A stretch of 64,000 bases of DNA from Rheum nobile (GCA_027886185.1 WOAB01000317.1:434001-498000), one strand, 5' to 3'. Shown: positions 1-11,179, numbered from the stretch's first letter. The notes: generated from the sequence alone by a model not told the origin. Numbers and translations are program-made.

Positions 1-215
1 TTTATAGTTTAAGATTTAGGATTTATGGTTAAAAGATTAGGGTTTAGAGCTTAGGATATAGGGTTTTAAGGTTTATGATATATAATTTAGGGTTTAGGAT
101 ATAAGATTTAGAATTTAGGGTTTATATTTTAGAATTTAGGATTTATGTATTAGAGTTTAGAGTTTATATTTTAAGATTTAGGATATAAAATAAATAAATT
201 TAACCTAAAAGATAC
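1..215. repeat. Degenerate TTTAGGG-like repeat, copy 1
   Basis: The first 200 bases are a decayed run of variants of TTTAGGG, TTTAGGATT and GGGTTTATA. This looks like plant telomere repeat but is far too irregular to be a working telomere. The end of the block (about 170-215, GGATATAAAATA then AAATTTAACCTA) has a close relative at 13018-13055 inside the last PLD-beta intron, where the same order of telomere-like DNA followed by that tail recurs. I infer a dispersed repeat family rather than an interstitial telomere scar. It lies about 450 bases upstream of the PEX16 start. Confidence 0.7.
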
Positions 216-444
216 AAAAAATAATACATAAAAAGGTACAGACAATTTAACCTTACTAGCAAGTGTATCAAAACAATTTTGTCACTTGTGTAATTTCCCC
301 TTATTTTTTTATCCTAAACAATTTCCGACCCCAAAAAGTTCCAAAATTTAGGGTTCTTCTACTGAATGCAACAGCAATACTAGTCTGTCCAATGAGGTCG
401 ATTTCATATTTTGCATCCCTGTGTTCCGATAAATTTTTCGAGTG

Positions 445-450
445 TATAAA
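445..450 (+). promoter_or_regulatory. Possible TATA box of PEX16
   Basis: TATAAA in the context GTGTATAAATTC lies 208 bases upstream of the PEX16 ATG, which would leave a 5' leader of about 180 bases. The assignment rests only on motif and spacing. Similar AT-rich strings are common nearby. Confidence 0.3.
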
Positions 451-657
451 TTCTGAATGCTATGAGAACTCGGTGACCAGTGTCCAATGAGTGTGAACAA
501 TACCTCCCAAAAAATACCACTCAGTAAGGAAGAAGGAAACGCAAGGAGGAAAGATATTTTGGTGATCCGGTGATTTAGGGTTTTCATGCTGATTTGTTCT
601 AATCCTTCTGAAATTGAATTTGCTCCAAATTCCGCAAGTCCCTGAATCCTGATATAT

Positions 658-3125
658 ATGGAGGCTTACAAGAGCTGGGTTCGTCAAAACAAGGACTACG
701 TTCACTCTTTGGAGTCTCTTGCTAATGTAAGAAGAACTGCAGTTAGCCCTTTCTAATATTAAAGGCAAATTTTGATTACCCTTTGTGCTTACTTAGTTTA
801 ATTATGCTTCAGTGTTTGGTTTTGGCTTGTTGGATTTTCGTTCCTGAGATACTTTTACTGAACTTAGTTGAGAAATTGCAAAATTTTATTTATTTGCAAT
901 GACTCAGATGCGTAAGTTTGTATTCTGCTCAATTGGTTTCAAAACTCCTGATTGCTATTCTGCAGCTCCTTTAGCATGCGAAAATCACTTCGAATGTGAT
1001 ACACAGGAGCATATGCTTTAAACTACATAGTTACTTAAATTGTGCTTTTTACATATTACTCCTCAGACCTCATAATGGCTGATTACAGCCTATAAGACTA
1101 AGTGGCTACTAGTTCAAAATGTGTTTAGCTAGCTAGATTAGTTGCAAGTTACAGGGAAGTCTTCATTTCATTTAAGCATAGAAGTTATTGAGCCATCTGA
1201 AACTCAAAATTGTTGACTATCTGAATCTGAGATTCCTATGATTAGATTTATGGTAATTTAGAGGGTGTTCTGTTCTCTTTATTCCTCATATGCTGGATGT
1301 TTTTCTCCACATCCATGATCCATCATTAACTAAATGATTGAACACGTCTTGTGTTGATTGAATCACGTGCAGGGATTGACGTGGTTTATTCCAGAGCGGT
1401 TTTCTTCTTCAGAGATTGGACTCGAAGCAGGTTTTGTGAAACTTTGGTAACATTTGCATTCTTCTTATCTGACGCCGTCTTTCATCCTCATTCCCGTGAA
1501 GCGGAATCTGGAAGGGGATATAAATGCTTTCTGTTGAGTATGTTTTTTTAATTCTTTGGTGCAGTCTCATCAATCGTTGGAATTATCACGACTATCAACC
1601 AACATATAATCGATACAACCCCTAGACAACAATACCATGTAGTCCCTCAGCAGCTTTCTTCATTCCCTTATTCTCTGTGGATATCAGCTGTGAAGGAGTT
1701 GGAGATCTTGGTTGAAGTCATTGCAGAACATTACCGTGGTGAAGATAATAAATGGAATTTCATAGCAGCTACAGAGGGTATCAAGTACGCAGAAGAAGCT
1801 TAGTTTTGTTTGGTCCTGTTTTCTTATTCTTCTTGATATATTTGGCTAATTATGTTCTCTTAGAATTATCCAGGGTTTTGCTTAGGCTAGCATTGTTCCA
1901 ACAAAACGGCTACAAGATGCTTTTGCATGGCGGGGAAGTACCAAATACCGAAAGTGAAGACTCCTCAAATCCTCAAAATGGAAGAAGGCATTTAATGGAT
2001 CCCAATGGGCTTCAGAGCCCTGGTTTCATTAGTAATCAATATGGACAGAACTCGAGGAATCTGGAAGGAAGAGCAATGTCTGCATTAAGCCAGTTTGGAG
2101 CAAATGCAAGGATGTTCTATGACTCAACATCGGTTGCCTACATGCAGCAGCAGCTTCCTAAGATGGAACGTAAGTCTGTGATATAAATGAAGCTTTGATA
2201 CTGACTGAACTGTTAGAACTTAGCACAACGAAGAATGATAAAGTCCAGTGGGAATTGCAATAAACTTTAATGTGTAGAGTTTATGGGATCATTCAATGAA
2301 AAAGGTCTTAATACGGAAAACTTTTTGTGTATTTTGCAGCTCCAGAGAGGCCAACTCTTGCTTCTATATTATCTGAAAAAGGTCTTAGTGGAGGCTTGTT
2401 TATAACAGCTGAAATCCTGTTTATCTTGAGACCATTCATATATGTTTTATTTATTAGAAAGTATGGGCGTCGGTCCTGGACTCCATGGATTGCATCACTG
2501 GCTGTCGATTTGGTTGGAATGGGTTTTATAAAACACACCACAAGGTCCAAGCAAAGCTCAACGAACCAGATCCACCTTTCAGTTGCAGAGAAGGATGAGG
2601 TTTACATCACATCCTTCACTCACTGTTTGCTTAATTTAACTCATGAACTTCATTTTGACTGCTAACGGATTATGTATCTGTTTGATGCAGTTAAAAAGGC
2701 GAAAAGTGTTGTGGGCTCTATATGTGATGAGGGATCCCTTCTTTTGCAAGTATACCAGGTTCGTATGTTCCTATTCAACGTCTCTTTTTCATGGCTTCAT
2801 CAGCAAATAAGACGCAGGTGTTTGCAAACGATTTATACTTGTTTTTTCATTTATCTATTGTAGGAAGAGGCTTGAAAGCACCCAGAAAGTGTTGGAACAT
2901 GTTCCAGTTGTTGGAATGCTCGCAGGTTCAGTCTAAACTCGGCACTATTATACTTTACAGTCTACATTTTCCTGTCGCTCATCACTTATCTCTGTCTTGT
3001 GCTTGATATTTCATCAATCAAACTGGTTCTCATAAACTCCATGTTTCCTCCTGGTGTATGCAGAGAGACTCTTTGAGCTTATATATGGAGCTCAGAATCG
3101 GTATGGTTACATGTCAGGATCATAA
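658..3125 (+). CDS. PEX16: Peroxin-16 (peroxisomal membrane biogenesis protein)
   Basis: Peroxin-16 acts at the ER and peroxisome membrane in peroxisome formation and membrane-protein import; the Arabidopsis orthologue is SSE1, needed for normal seed oil and protein bodies. Eight exons fit GT-AG sites with continuous phase: 658-726, 1373-1430, 1565-1784, 1874-2169, 2340-2599, 2691-2758, 2864-2925 and 3064-3125, giving 364 residues against about 367 in Arabidopsis. Hallmarks visible: N-terminal MEAYKSWV, GLTWFIPERF, LFQQNGYKMLLHGGE, NLEGRAMSAL, the hydrophobic stretch FIYVLFIRKYG, MRDPFFCKYTR, and the C-terminal end GYMSGS. Introns have ordinary plant GT-AG ends. No stop or frameshift is present, so the gene looks intact. 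Nothing downstream on the same strand is close, and the 3' flank is transposon-derived. Confidence 0.95.
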
Positions 3126-3296
3126 CAAGTAGTCAGCGGCGCCACTGGAGTAATGCTTGATGTTATCTGCAGTTCACAGTGCAACAAGTAACTGGGTATT
3201 AATACCCCAGAGCTTATACAATTTCCGCGAAACACTTGGAAGTTTGATTAATTTCGCGCTATGTTTTTACTTGCTTTGTTAACGTTACAAAACATA

Positions 3297-3519
3297 TAGG
3301 GTTTGTTTGTCTCTACCCTTTATAAATAGTTTTTTTTATTAGAAGTACTTATTTTAAGGATTATGTTTAGTGTAACAAGTAATTTTTTTCAAATAATGTC
3401 ATTTTAAATCACAAGTCTCAAATAGCAAAAAAAAAAATCAAAAATCCTAAAGCCTTCCAACTACTTTCTACCATAAACCACTTAAAAAATAACAATAATG
3501 GTTTACCAAACAAAGCCTA
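3297..3519. mobile_element. MITE-like element 3' of PEX16
   Basis: A roughly 220-base AT-rich block begins TAGGGTTTGTTTG and ends CAAACAAAGCCTA, which is an imperfect inverted repeat of the start (about 12 of 13 positions). This is the usual look of a small non-autonomous DNA transposon of the hAT type. The flanking 8-mers do not match, so no target duplication supports it. It lies about 170 bases past the PEX16 stop and could overlap its 3' UTR. Confidence 0.5.
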
Positions 3520-4289
3520 AGCAAATCGTCGGTTAAAATAAAACAAAAAAGTAGAGTGTGGTTTTGGTAGATAATAAGTATTAGGTATAAAATGAGTATT
3601 TATTTCAACCGTTGTTAAGTTAAATCAATGACCAAGATTATAAGATCTATAAGAACTAAATGGAACGTAATATTCACCAGAACATTACCCTTTCTAAAAG
3701 CACAAAATCACCCATCCTCTTCCTGAAGCTTTCTCTGATTTCCAAATCGCATCGTCTAAACCTAGCTCTCGAGCGCCTCCAAAATCTCCACCCCATCTCC
3801 ACTCTTCTTCGTTGCGAAATCATTGTTCAAATTCCTAAATCTACCTCTGAAATCTCCATCTGTCACCACTTTCCTTCACTTCTCTCAAAAAATTGCTTCA
3901 AGGTCACGCGATTTGAAGAAACGAAGAAGCAAAATGGAGAGCAAAGAGAGTACTTCGAAAGGCAAAGGAGAGCAAAAACAAGGTAAAAAGGCTTAATCTA
4001 CTCTGAAATTTTAGTTTATGTTCGTTTAATGTTGCGATTTAGGATTCATGTATTGCGATTTAGGATTCATGTTGCGTTTTTTAGGTCATTATGCTTCTAT
4101 CTGTGTGAATACAGATTCTAGGGTTCATATGTTGAAACATGTTGAATTAGCCTTATATTTGTCAAAAAAATGCAATAAACCCAGTAGACGGTGAAATTTG
4201 TTGTTTGGTTGTTGGAAATATGGTACCACTAAGTAGTGTGTGTTTTTTTAGCAGGTTTATGTTATAAGAATGCATAAGTGCATGTATTG
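3520..4289. other. No gene seen; edge of the Mutator-related block
   Basis: This stretch has no recognisable coding sequence. A 108-codon open frame at 3660-3986 has no familiar motif and a biased composition, and I do not support it as a gene. A short direct duplication (TTGCGATTTAGGATTCATG twice, near 4035-4072) is the only local structure. Confidence 0.4.
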
Positions 4290-4680
4290 ATATTAGACGT
4301 GCATACTTAAGTATCCAAAGTGCATAGTGATGTCTTGCTATCAGATGTGTATAATTAAAACCTTAAAAGTGCATGTCCTCATATTAAGTGTGCATATCTA
4401 AGTGCATGAAGTACATGTCGTGATATTAAATGTGCATACTTAAGTGTTTGATGTGTATAACATTATTTTTTATTTAATGTGCAATTAAATGTGCAAAGTG
4501 TATGGTAATGTCTTGCTATCAGATGTGCATAATTAAGTGCTTAAAAGTGCATATCTTCATATTAATTGTGCATATCTAAGTGCATGAAGTGCATGTAGTG
4601 ATATTAAATGCATGTGCATACTTAAGCTCTTAAAGTGTATAATATTGTTTGCTATTTAATGTGCATAATTAAGCGATTTG
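4290..4680 (+). repeat. Tandem repeat, 178-bp period, rich in AAGTGCAT
   Basis: About 2.2 copies of a 178-base unit. The marker GTCTTGCTATCAGATGTG starts at 4332 and again at 4510, and each copy carries several AAGTGCAT or TGTGCATA words. The same AAGTGCA core recurs at 5690-5770, 6605-6800 and throughout the foldback at 7.2-8.7 kb, so this array belongs with the FAR1-type element relic rather than with a gene. Confidence 0.75.
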
Positions 4681-4775
4681 ATTAATTATTGGCTGATTTT
4701 GTGATACATGATTTTATTCAAGTTTGAATGTGTTCTGTATAAAGTTCATGTGTATGTCCAAATATTGTTTGTCAT

Positions 4776-4845
4776 AGCCTATTAGCTCAAATGATAGAGC
4801 ATTGTGTTGATACACATGGATGTGGGTTCGAATCCCTCATAGGCT
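4776..4845 (+). other. tRNA-like module, left member of an inverted pair
   Basis: Seventy bases look like a tRNA gene in outline. A 7-bp acceptor-like stem pairs AGCCTAT with ATAGGCT, and there is a D-arm GCTC...GAGC, a perfect A box TAGCTCAAATG and a perfect B box GGTTCGAATCC. The anticodon arm does not fold: it is replaced by a hairpin with a loop of about four bases (TGTGT-TGAT-ACACA), so it should not decode. A similar module lies inverted at 5801-5866. It could be a tRNA pseudogene, a SINE head, or a terminal module of a DNA element. Confidence 0.6.
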
Positions 4846-5800
4846 ATAAATCATACTTTTGATAAATAAATGTATAAAACTGTATGTCTTGTATGTAATA
4901 CTTGATTATATCTTTTTCTATTGATATCGAAATAATAAAATCAATATATGGATCAGGCGATCCATTGTAAAATCTTATAATATTATGCTCCACACCAATT
5001 AGCATAGAATTGAAGAAATGGGGACGGTGTATGGATTCATTACAACGACTTTCATAGTTGCGAGGTAATTGGATCAACCTTATTTGTGTAAATCTTTGAA
5101 CCAGAAACATCATCGATTTTTTGACGTGGTCCAATGTTGTTTGAGATGTTTGTTTTGCTATGGAGGAGGAAACTCAAATGTATCTTAAAACAATGATGAG
5201 AAAAAGTATGAATAAAGCATTTAAAATTTATTTTTCATTACATCTTCATATTCTGATATCTAGTGAAAATGTAAATATTCTGTCATTTTGGGTATGTTTT
5301 TCTTTCAACATTACATATGTTCTCTGTCTTCTTTGTGTTCTCTTTTCTTCTTCTAGGATACAAAACATGTGTAGCATCTGACTCTCCTACACGTCATAGA
5401 GATGTCGATCACATATAAAATATCAATTTAATTTGATCATCATGGAGGTATGCGTCATGGTCGAGGATTTGGTGATGGAGTTGTTGTGAGATCTCTTGTC
5501 CGTCGTGATCAACTATTCACCTCTTTATTCTCGAGGTAGAGGAAATGGAAGACCTTTTTGCAAATCTACTTGATGATCTTGGACGTTTCAGAGAGGAAGG
5601 TAGAAACAATTCTAATGATTTTCCATGAGAAGGAGATTGATAATGTCAAGATCATGCATAAGTTTAATGTTATATTACTACATTGTGTATAAAAGTGCAT
5701 TTCTTGTATGTAATAGTGCATAACTAGTTACCAAAAAGTGCATAAATAAGCTCTTAAAACATTATTTGACAGCTTGTGCAAAATATGATTTTACTCTTGC
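4846..5800. other. Interval between the two tRNA-like modules, no intact gene
   Basis: No intact coding region is visible. Around 5440-5630 a glycine/arginine-rich broken frame could be a decayed transposase tail, but it is too short to assign. AAGTGCAT words cluster at 5690-5770 next to the right-hand module. Confidence 0.4.
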
Positions 5801-5866
5801 AACCTATGTGAGATTCGAACTCACATCATGTGCTGCACATTGCTCTACCTTTTGAGCTAATAGGTT
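5801..5866 (-). other. tRNA-like module, right member of an inverted pair
   Basis: Read on the minus strand this is AACCTATTAGCTCAAAAGG... through to CACATAGGTT. It has an acceptor-like stem, a perfect A box (TAGCTCAAAAG), a B-box-like AGTTCGAATCT and a 7-bp T-arm stem (ATGTGAG/CTCACAT). The anticodon region is a 5-bp stem with a 3-base loop (ATGTG-CAG-CACAT), which is not usable as an anticodon. It points towards its partner at 4776-4845 and abuts the 3' end of the FAR1-type pseudogene. Confidence 0.6.
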
Positions 5867-5889
5867 TTAAAGGAATTTTGAAAGTTTGA

Positions 5890-6470
5890 GCAAAATCAAC
5901 AAGAGACCAAAAATATGCCAACAAGTATTGCCTAAAGTTTTTAAAATCAACTACAAAATCACCAATGTTTCCATAGCCACTGACAATTTTCTTGTACAAT
6001 CTATGACACTTAACAAGACCTATATTAGCTCTTGAGAAATTCAACACAAACTTCTTATGGAAAAGGTCCAAATTGCTATTGGTTTTCATAAACTGCATAT
6101 AAGGGCTATCAACAAACCGATGTATGTGACATTCTTTTAAGGATTTCACTATATAATGAGACTTTCCAATGAATCTGAAAAATGATTTTCACATTACAAC
6201 CAATCTTATTTGAAAACTTGGTGTATCCACTAAGTTTATTTTGTTCAACTTTATAGTCTTCCCTAGTAGAAACCAAGTATTTCAGAACCACAATATGATC
6301 CTTATTATCCTTGAGGGAGCAACCATTGCGCACATCAAAATCACATTCCGCTACATAACACTTGTATAAATCTATACCTTCCTCAAGTTTTGTAAATTTT
6401 GACCTATGCAAGATTTCATACCTTTTGGACAAAGAGGCAAAAAGTACTGTTTGCCCTTCTTGTGAGAATT
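5890..6470 (-). pseudogene. FAR1-type MULE transposase, N-terminal fragment, broken
   Basis: FAR1-family proteins have an N-terminal zinc-binding DNA-binding domain followed by a Mutator-type transposase core. Minus-strand pieces match the N-terminal half of the second FAR1 copy in this window (53309-56513): PLCPKGMKS against PLCPESFKP, CDFDVRNG against VGFDVRSS, STRED against CTREG, KIGCNVKI against RIGCEAKM, FSRANIGLVKC against CAKANLGPIRS, SGYGNIGDFVVDFKNFRQ against GGYGNMRAMPTDFKNFKR. Reaching all of these needs at least two frame changes (near 6390 and near 6130). The catalytic core is missing downstream of about 5890, where the tRNA-like module begins. It is a dead relic of an autonomous element. 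Confidence 0.8.
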
Positions 6471-6499
6471 AAATCACATAGTTCTCACAAGTATCCCAC

Positions 6500-7164
6500 T
6501 CAACAAATGAAGAACAATCAACATCACCACCTCCAACAACATTTGACACTACAAAATCAACAACAGAAGAAGAAGATGTCCGAACTCAAAATATATGTAC
6601 AATAGGTGAAAGTGCACAAATAAAGCAAAATTGGTGCAAGAATAACAACTTCTTCCAAAATGCACAAATGTGGCAGATTTCGATTGAAAAAAGCACAAGA
6701 GAAGTACAACGATGAATGTGATCATACAAAAAGACAAAAAACACAAGAAAAGTGCACAATGAATGACTTGGGTTATGATAAGTGCATACACAAAAAAAAG
6801 CCACATCTGATTCAAAATAGCCACATCACGCAGTAGCAAAGGGATCCAAAAATCAAATTCAAGCAATGGCAAGACACAATAGATGGAGTAATTACGTTTG
6901 AACGAAGAACAACAATTGGCCAAAACCTAAAATTGACGAGGGAAAAGAACGAAGATTGAGCAAAACAAAACATCAAACCAAATGAAAGTTCGTAGACGAA
7001 TCAATCACAACGAGTTAAATGAAGAAATAAAAAAGATAGAATATATACCTTGATCCATCGTGATGGGAATGAAAAAATGAAACAAAGGAAGCGGTTGGCT
7101 ATGGCGGAATCAAGATGAGAGATACAAGACGGAGCAACAAGGATGAGAAAACAAGCGGGGCTAA
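6500..7164. other. Non-coding flank of the FAR1 relic, AAGTGCAC-rich
   Basis: No gene is seen. AAGTGCAC, AATGCACAAA and AAGTGCATAC words are scattered at 6605-6800. Minus-strand open frames here are the translation of this composition and carry no family motif. Confidence 0.4.
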
Positions 7165-8730
7165 AATCGAAATAAAAAATACGAAAGCGGCTTAACGTAC
7201 AAAATACGAAAGTTTTTCAACCGTTCGATTTGTTTCAGTTTTTGCATTGTTACACGCGCTTTTTAATTATTATTTTTTTCGCTCCAGTTTTTCGCTCCAG
7301 CCTTCTTTTTTTTCGCTCCAGCTTTTCTAATTCTTTTTTTGCACTTTTTTTTATTCATTTGCATTTCCTCTTTAACCACTTGCACTTCTGTTTAATAGCA
7401 CTTTCTTCCTACTGGCTTGCACTTTCGTCATTTCGATTACACTTATTCATTATTCTGATGCACTTTATGTTCACTTGCTTGCACTTTACTTCGTATTCTC
7501 ATGCACTTTCTTCCTATTGGCTTGCACTTCTGTTTAACAGCTTGCACTTTCGTTCTATTCACTTGCACTTATTCATTATTCTGATGCACTTTCTGTTCGC
7601 TTGCTTGCATTTTAAATATTTTTTAATCTCATATTTGCTTGCACTTTCTGTTCACTTGCTTGCACTTTACTCTGTATTTACATGCACTTTCTTTCTATGG
7701 GCTTGCACTTTCGTCATTTCGCTTGCACTTATTCATTATTCTGATGTACTTTCTGTTCACTTGTTTGCACTTTACTTCGTATTCTCATGCACTTTCTTCC
7801 TATTGGCTTGCACTTTCTGTTATTTAATCTCTTGAACCTAAAGTGCAAGCATATTTGCTTGCACTTTCTGTTCACTTGCTTGCACTTTACTCTGTATTTA
7901 CATGCACTTTCTTCCTATGGGCTTGCACTTTCGTCATTTCGCTTGCACTTATTCATTATTCTGATGCACTTTCTGTTCACTTGTTTGCACTTTACTTCGT
8001 ATTCTCATGCACTTTCTTCCTATTGGCTTGCACTTTCTGTTATTTAATCTCTTGAACCTAAAGTGCAAGCATATAAGAAAAATGAATACAGAGTAAAGTG
8101 CAAGCCAATAGGTAGAAAGTGCATGGAAATATAGAGTAAAGTGTAAGCAAGTGAACAAAAAGTGAAAGCAAATATGAGATTAAAAAATATTTAAAATGCA
8201 AGCAAGCGGACATAAAGTGCATCAGAATAATGAATAAGTGCAAGCGAATAGAATGAAAGTGCAAGTTGTTAAAGAGAAAGTGCAAATGAATTAAAAAAAA
8301 GTACAAAAGATTAAACAACAGAAAAGTGCAAGCCATTAGGAAGAAAGTGCATGGAAATACAGAGTAAAGTGCAAGCAAGTGAACAGAAAGTGCAAGTACA
8401 TATGAGATTAAAAAATATTTAAAATACAAGCAAACAAACAAAAGCGCAAGCAGAAAAATATAAAGTGCAAGCATATAAGAATAAGTACAGGTAAAAAAAT
8501 ATAAAGTGCAAGCATATAAGAATAAGTGTAAGTAAAAAAATATAAAGTGCAAGCAAATAAACACTAAATGCAAGCGAATAAAACGCGTGTAAATAACACT
8601 GAGCGAATAAAATGCGTATAAATAAATAAAGATTTTTTTCCTATTCTCTCCTGCCGTGGATCTCGCCACCGTGAATGACTAATATTCTTTCGTATTTTGT
8701 ATCTTAAACGCTTTCGCATCCTAACCGCGT
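7165..8730. mobile_element. Foldback element with long inverted arms built from TTGCACTTT repeats
   Basis: A large imperfect palindrome. The left arm (about 7165-7850) is made of spaced TTGCACTTT words; the right arm (about 8066-8730) is its reverse complement, made of AAAGTGCAA words. Outer ends match: AATACGAAAGCGG...ACAAAATACGAAAG at 7176-7213 and the inverted GCGAAAGCG...ACAAAATACGAAAG at 8686-8723. TTACACGCG and TGATGCACTTT blocks are shared further in. The apex holds a direct duplication of 220 bases (7631-7850 and 7851-8070). Long arms of short repeats are typical of foldback or long-TIR Mutator-like elements. Open frames across it are low-complexity artefacts rich in His, Leu and Cys. 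No transposase is encoded inside. Confidence 0.8.
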
Positions 8731-8844
8731 CCTAATAATAAATATGTCACCGCTTAGGTTAAAATATAACTTGATCCAATAGCATTGGACTCTTCCCATT
8801 TTACATCCCAAACGCGACCCCGACACTCCAAATATTCTGGAAAG

Positions 8845-9070
8845 TGAGGACGACGAAGGCTGGGCATCCGGGCGGTGAAGCTTCGCGAGGTTTGGCTGGT
8901 CGGCAGTGTGCGACGAAGCTTGGGCGGCGGTGGCTGAGCGGTGCAAGCGTGCGAACGCGACCAACGAGTGAAGACGGCGGCTGTTGACGACGGCGTCTGG
9001 GCATCTGGCCGGTGAAGCTTCTCGAGGTGTGGCTGGTGGCTGCTGTCCGTTAGCGACCAACGAGGTAATA
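8845..9070 (+). repeat. GC-rich tandem duplication, 137-bp offset
   Basis: A GC-rich patch in otherwise AT-rich DNA contains two diverged copies of one unit: TGGGCATCCGGGCGGTGAAG at 8861 and TGGGCATCTGGCCGGTGAAG at 8998, followed in each by GAAGCTTC(G/T)CGAGG and later GCGACCAACGAG. It ends about 365 bases before the MEE50-like ATG and may contain its promoter or leader. Frames on the minus strand repeat the same peptide and are not credible genes. Confidence 0.7.
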
Positions 9071-9109
9071 TCCCGTTCTCGACCAACTTTGATTTTGGGA
9101 CGAATTTTG

Positions 9110-9225
9110 ATGTGGATTGGTATTTGGAGATGAAATTGAAGTTAGGGTTTTCAATTTTAGGTTTCAATATACAGATTTTGGAATGGATTGGTATTTGGGG
9201 ATGAAACTGAATTTAGGGTTTGAAT
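9110..9225 (+). repeat. Short direct duplication upstream of the ataxin-10-like gene
   Basis: GGATTGGTATTTGG(A/G)GATGAAA recurs with an offset of about 72 bases (near 9113 and 9185), each copy followed by TTAGGGTTT. It lies in the probable leader region of the downstream gene. Confidence 0.6.
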
Positions 9226-9433
9226 TTGGGGACTTTTTGATTGAATATATACCATTCATACATGCTATGCAGTAGTTATCCAGATTAGAATTTTGATTTG
9301 GGGACGAATTTGGGTTTTATGGGATTTGATCTGGTAATTAGTAAGCTAGCTGATTTTGGTGCGGATTGGTTCAATCCTGGTAATGCGCTTAATTTCACAT
9401 ACCCAATTTTGACAATCGCTAGGTCTTGCAACA

Positions 9434-10930
9434 ATGGCGGAACATTGCATCCCATACAGTGTCATGGAGCCTCTGTTGAAGATTTCAGGTTTGTCCTCCA
9501 TAGAAGAAGCCTTGCAAATCCTCATTCAAACTTCACGAACTGATGATGGCCGCTCCAATCTCGCTTCAAAATCTGTTCTTCCCGTGGTCCTCCATCTGGT
9601 ACAGTCTCTTTCTTCCTCATCTACTAGGAGTCATCTTTTATTGCCATTGAGACTCCTCAGAAACCTGTGTGCTGGTGAAGCTAGGAACCAAGACATGTTC
9701 ATTGATCATAATGGTGCTGAGATTGTTTCCAGTGTAATCAATCTGTTTGGGAATGATTTTGATGATTCGGATTGTGCTATTGTTCGTACTGGTTTGCAAG
9801 TCCTGGCTAATGCTTCATTGGCTGGAGATAGACACCAGCAGGTTATATGGAATCATCTTTTTCCTGTTGAGTTTGTCAAAATTGCCAGAATTAGGAAAAG
9901 GGAAACTTGTGATCCGTTGACTATGATAATCTACGTTTGTTGTGATGGGAGCCATGGGTTGTTCTCTGAGCTCTGTAAAGAACCGGGACTAGCTATCATG
10001 GCTGAACTGATCTCGACTGCTACAACTGGTACACAGTAATGATCACTTTCTTTTTATTTTTCTACATTGCAAACTTTGTATTTGACTTTACCCTTTTGCA
10101 TTGCTGTAGTTGGTTTTGGAGAAGATTGGCTTAAACTGCTACTTTCAAGGATTTGCATAGAAGAATCTCACCTCCCTGGCCTATTTAAATGTGAAGATGC
10201 TTGTTTTACATCTGAGCAGGCATTTCTCCTGCAAATCACTTCCGAGATTCTGCATGAACGTATTCAAGAGATTCGTGTTGGAAACTCTTTGGCGCTCTAT
10301 GTCCTCAATATATTCAAGAAAGCCGTGGGAGCCGTTGACTTTTCCTCTCGGTGCCAGTCTAGTCTTCCAACAGGCTCTGCTGCAATCGACGTTCTTGGAT
10401 ACTCACTTGCCATTCTGAGAGATACATGTGCACAGGATGGCTTAATAGGGGATACTGCTGATGATAGTTCTGAGGATGTTGTACGGTTACTTTTATCTGA
10501 AGGGCTGGTGGATTTGCTGTTGCATGTTCTTCAAGAGCTTGAGCCTCCATCACAAATCAGAAAAATGAATGCAGCAGCTTCTGTATCTCAAAAGAAAGTG
10601 TGCCCATATAAGGGGTTTAGGAGAGATATTGTTTCAGTCATTGGCAACTGCGCGCACAGAAGGAAGTTTGTACAAGATGAAGTAAGAAATAAGAATGGAG
10701 TTCTTCTACTCCTTCAGCAGTGTGTACATGATGATGAGAATCCATTCTTAAGAGAGTGGGGATTGTGGACTGCATGGAGTTTACTGGGAAGTAATGAAGA
10801 AAACAGCAAGCTAGTTGCTGATTTGGAGTATCAGGAATCTGTTGATGTACCTGAACTCTTGAAGGCTGGTCTCCGAGTAGAACTAGATCCTCAAACTCGA
10901 AAACCGAAGCTTGTTAATGTCTCTGAGTAG
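9434..10930 (+). CDS. MEE50: Ataxin-10 family ARM-repeat protein (MEE50-like)
   Basis: Two exons, 9434-10028 and 10110-10930, joined by a GT-AG intron of 81 bases with phase conserved, encode 471 residues. The N-terminal part is an alpha-helical ARM-like solenoid (for example LLPLRLLRNLCAGEARNQ, TGLQVLANASLAGDR). The C-terminal block PYKGFRRDIVSVIGNCAHRR through DENPFLREWGLWTAWSLL is the signature of the ataxin-10 C-terminal domain. In Arabidopsis the family member is MEE50 (At4g00231, from memory), whose loss gives maternal-effect embryo arrest; the molecular role in plants is not settled. The ATG at 9434 gives a start, MAEHCIPYSV, consistent with the family length of about 470. No disruption is seen. 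Confidence 0.9.
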
Positions 10931-11179
10931 AGTTTGAAAGATCAACAGCTTGTAGACGAGTTACTTTGTGCGAGCCTGCAACCAAGGTGGCGACAATTTC
11001 AGCCACCAACATTGCCGGCGGGATTATTGTGGGACTCCTTTAGACTTGCAATCCTACTGAAATCGCTATGAATGTGGACAAATTATCAATATCTTGTGTC
11101 CTACGCCACTTAGCACTTAGCAGTATCGTAATCATGTTTAAATTTTTTTTGGTCGAATCATGTTTAAAATTATTTGAAT

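Noticed and set aside
1..215. True telomere or interstitial telomere scar
   Set aside because: The units are too irregular, and a related block with the same non-telomeric tail exists at 12880-13110.
4290..4680. A CRISPR-like array
   Set aside because: The units are long, diverged and lack uniform spacers, and the genome is a plant nuclear genome.
4776..4845. A functional tRNA gene
   Set aside because: Acceptor, D and T arms look right, but the anticodon arm cannot form a 5-bp stem with a 7-base loop.
7230..8669. Several open frames of 60-203 codons rich in His, Leu, Cys and Phe
   Set aside because: They translate the TTGCACTTT repeats of the foldback and appear on both strands. No domain or start context supports a protein.
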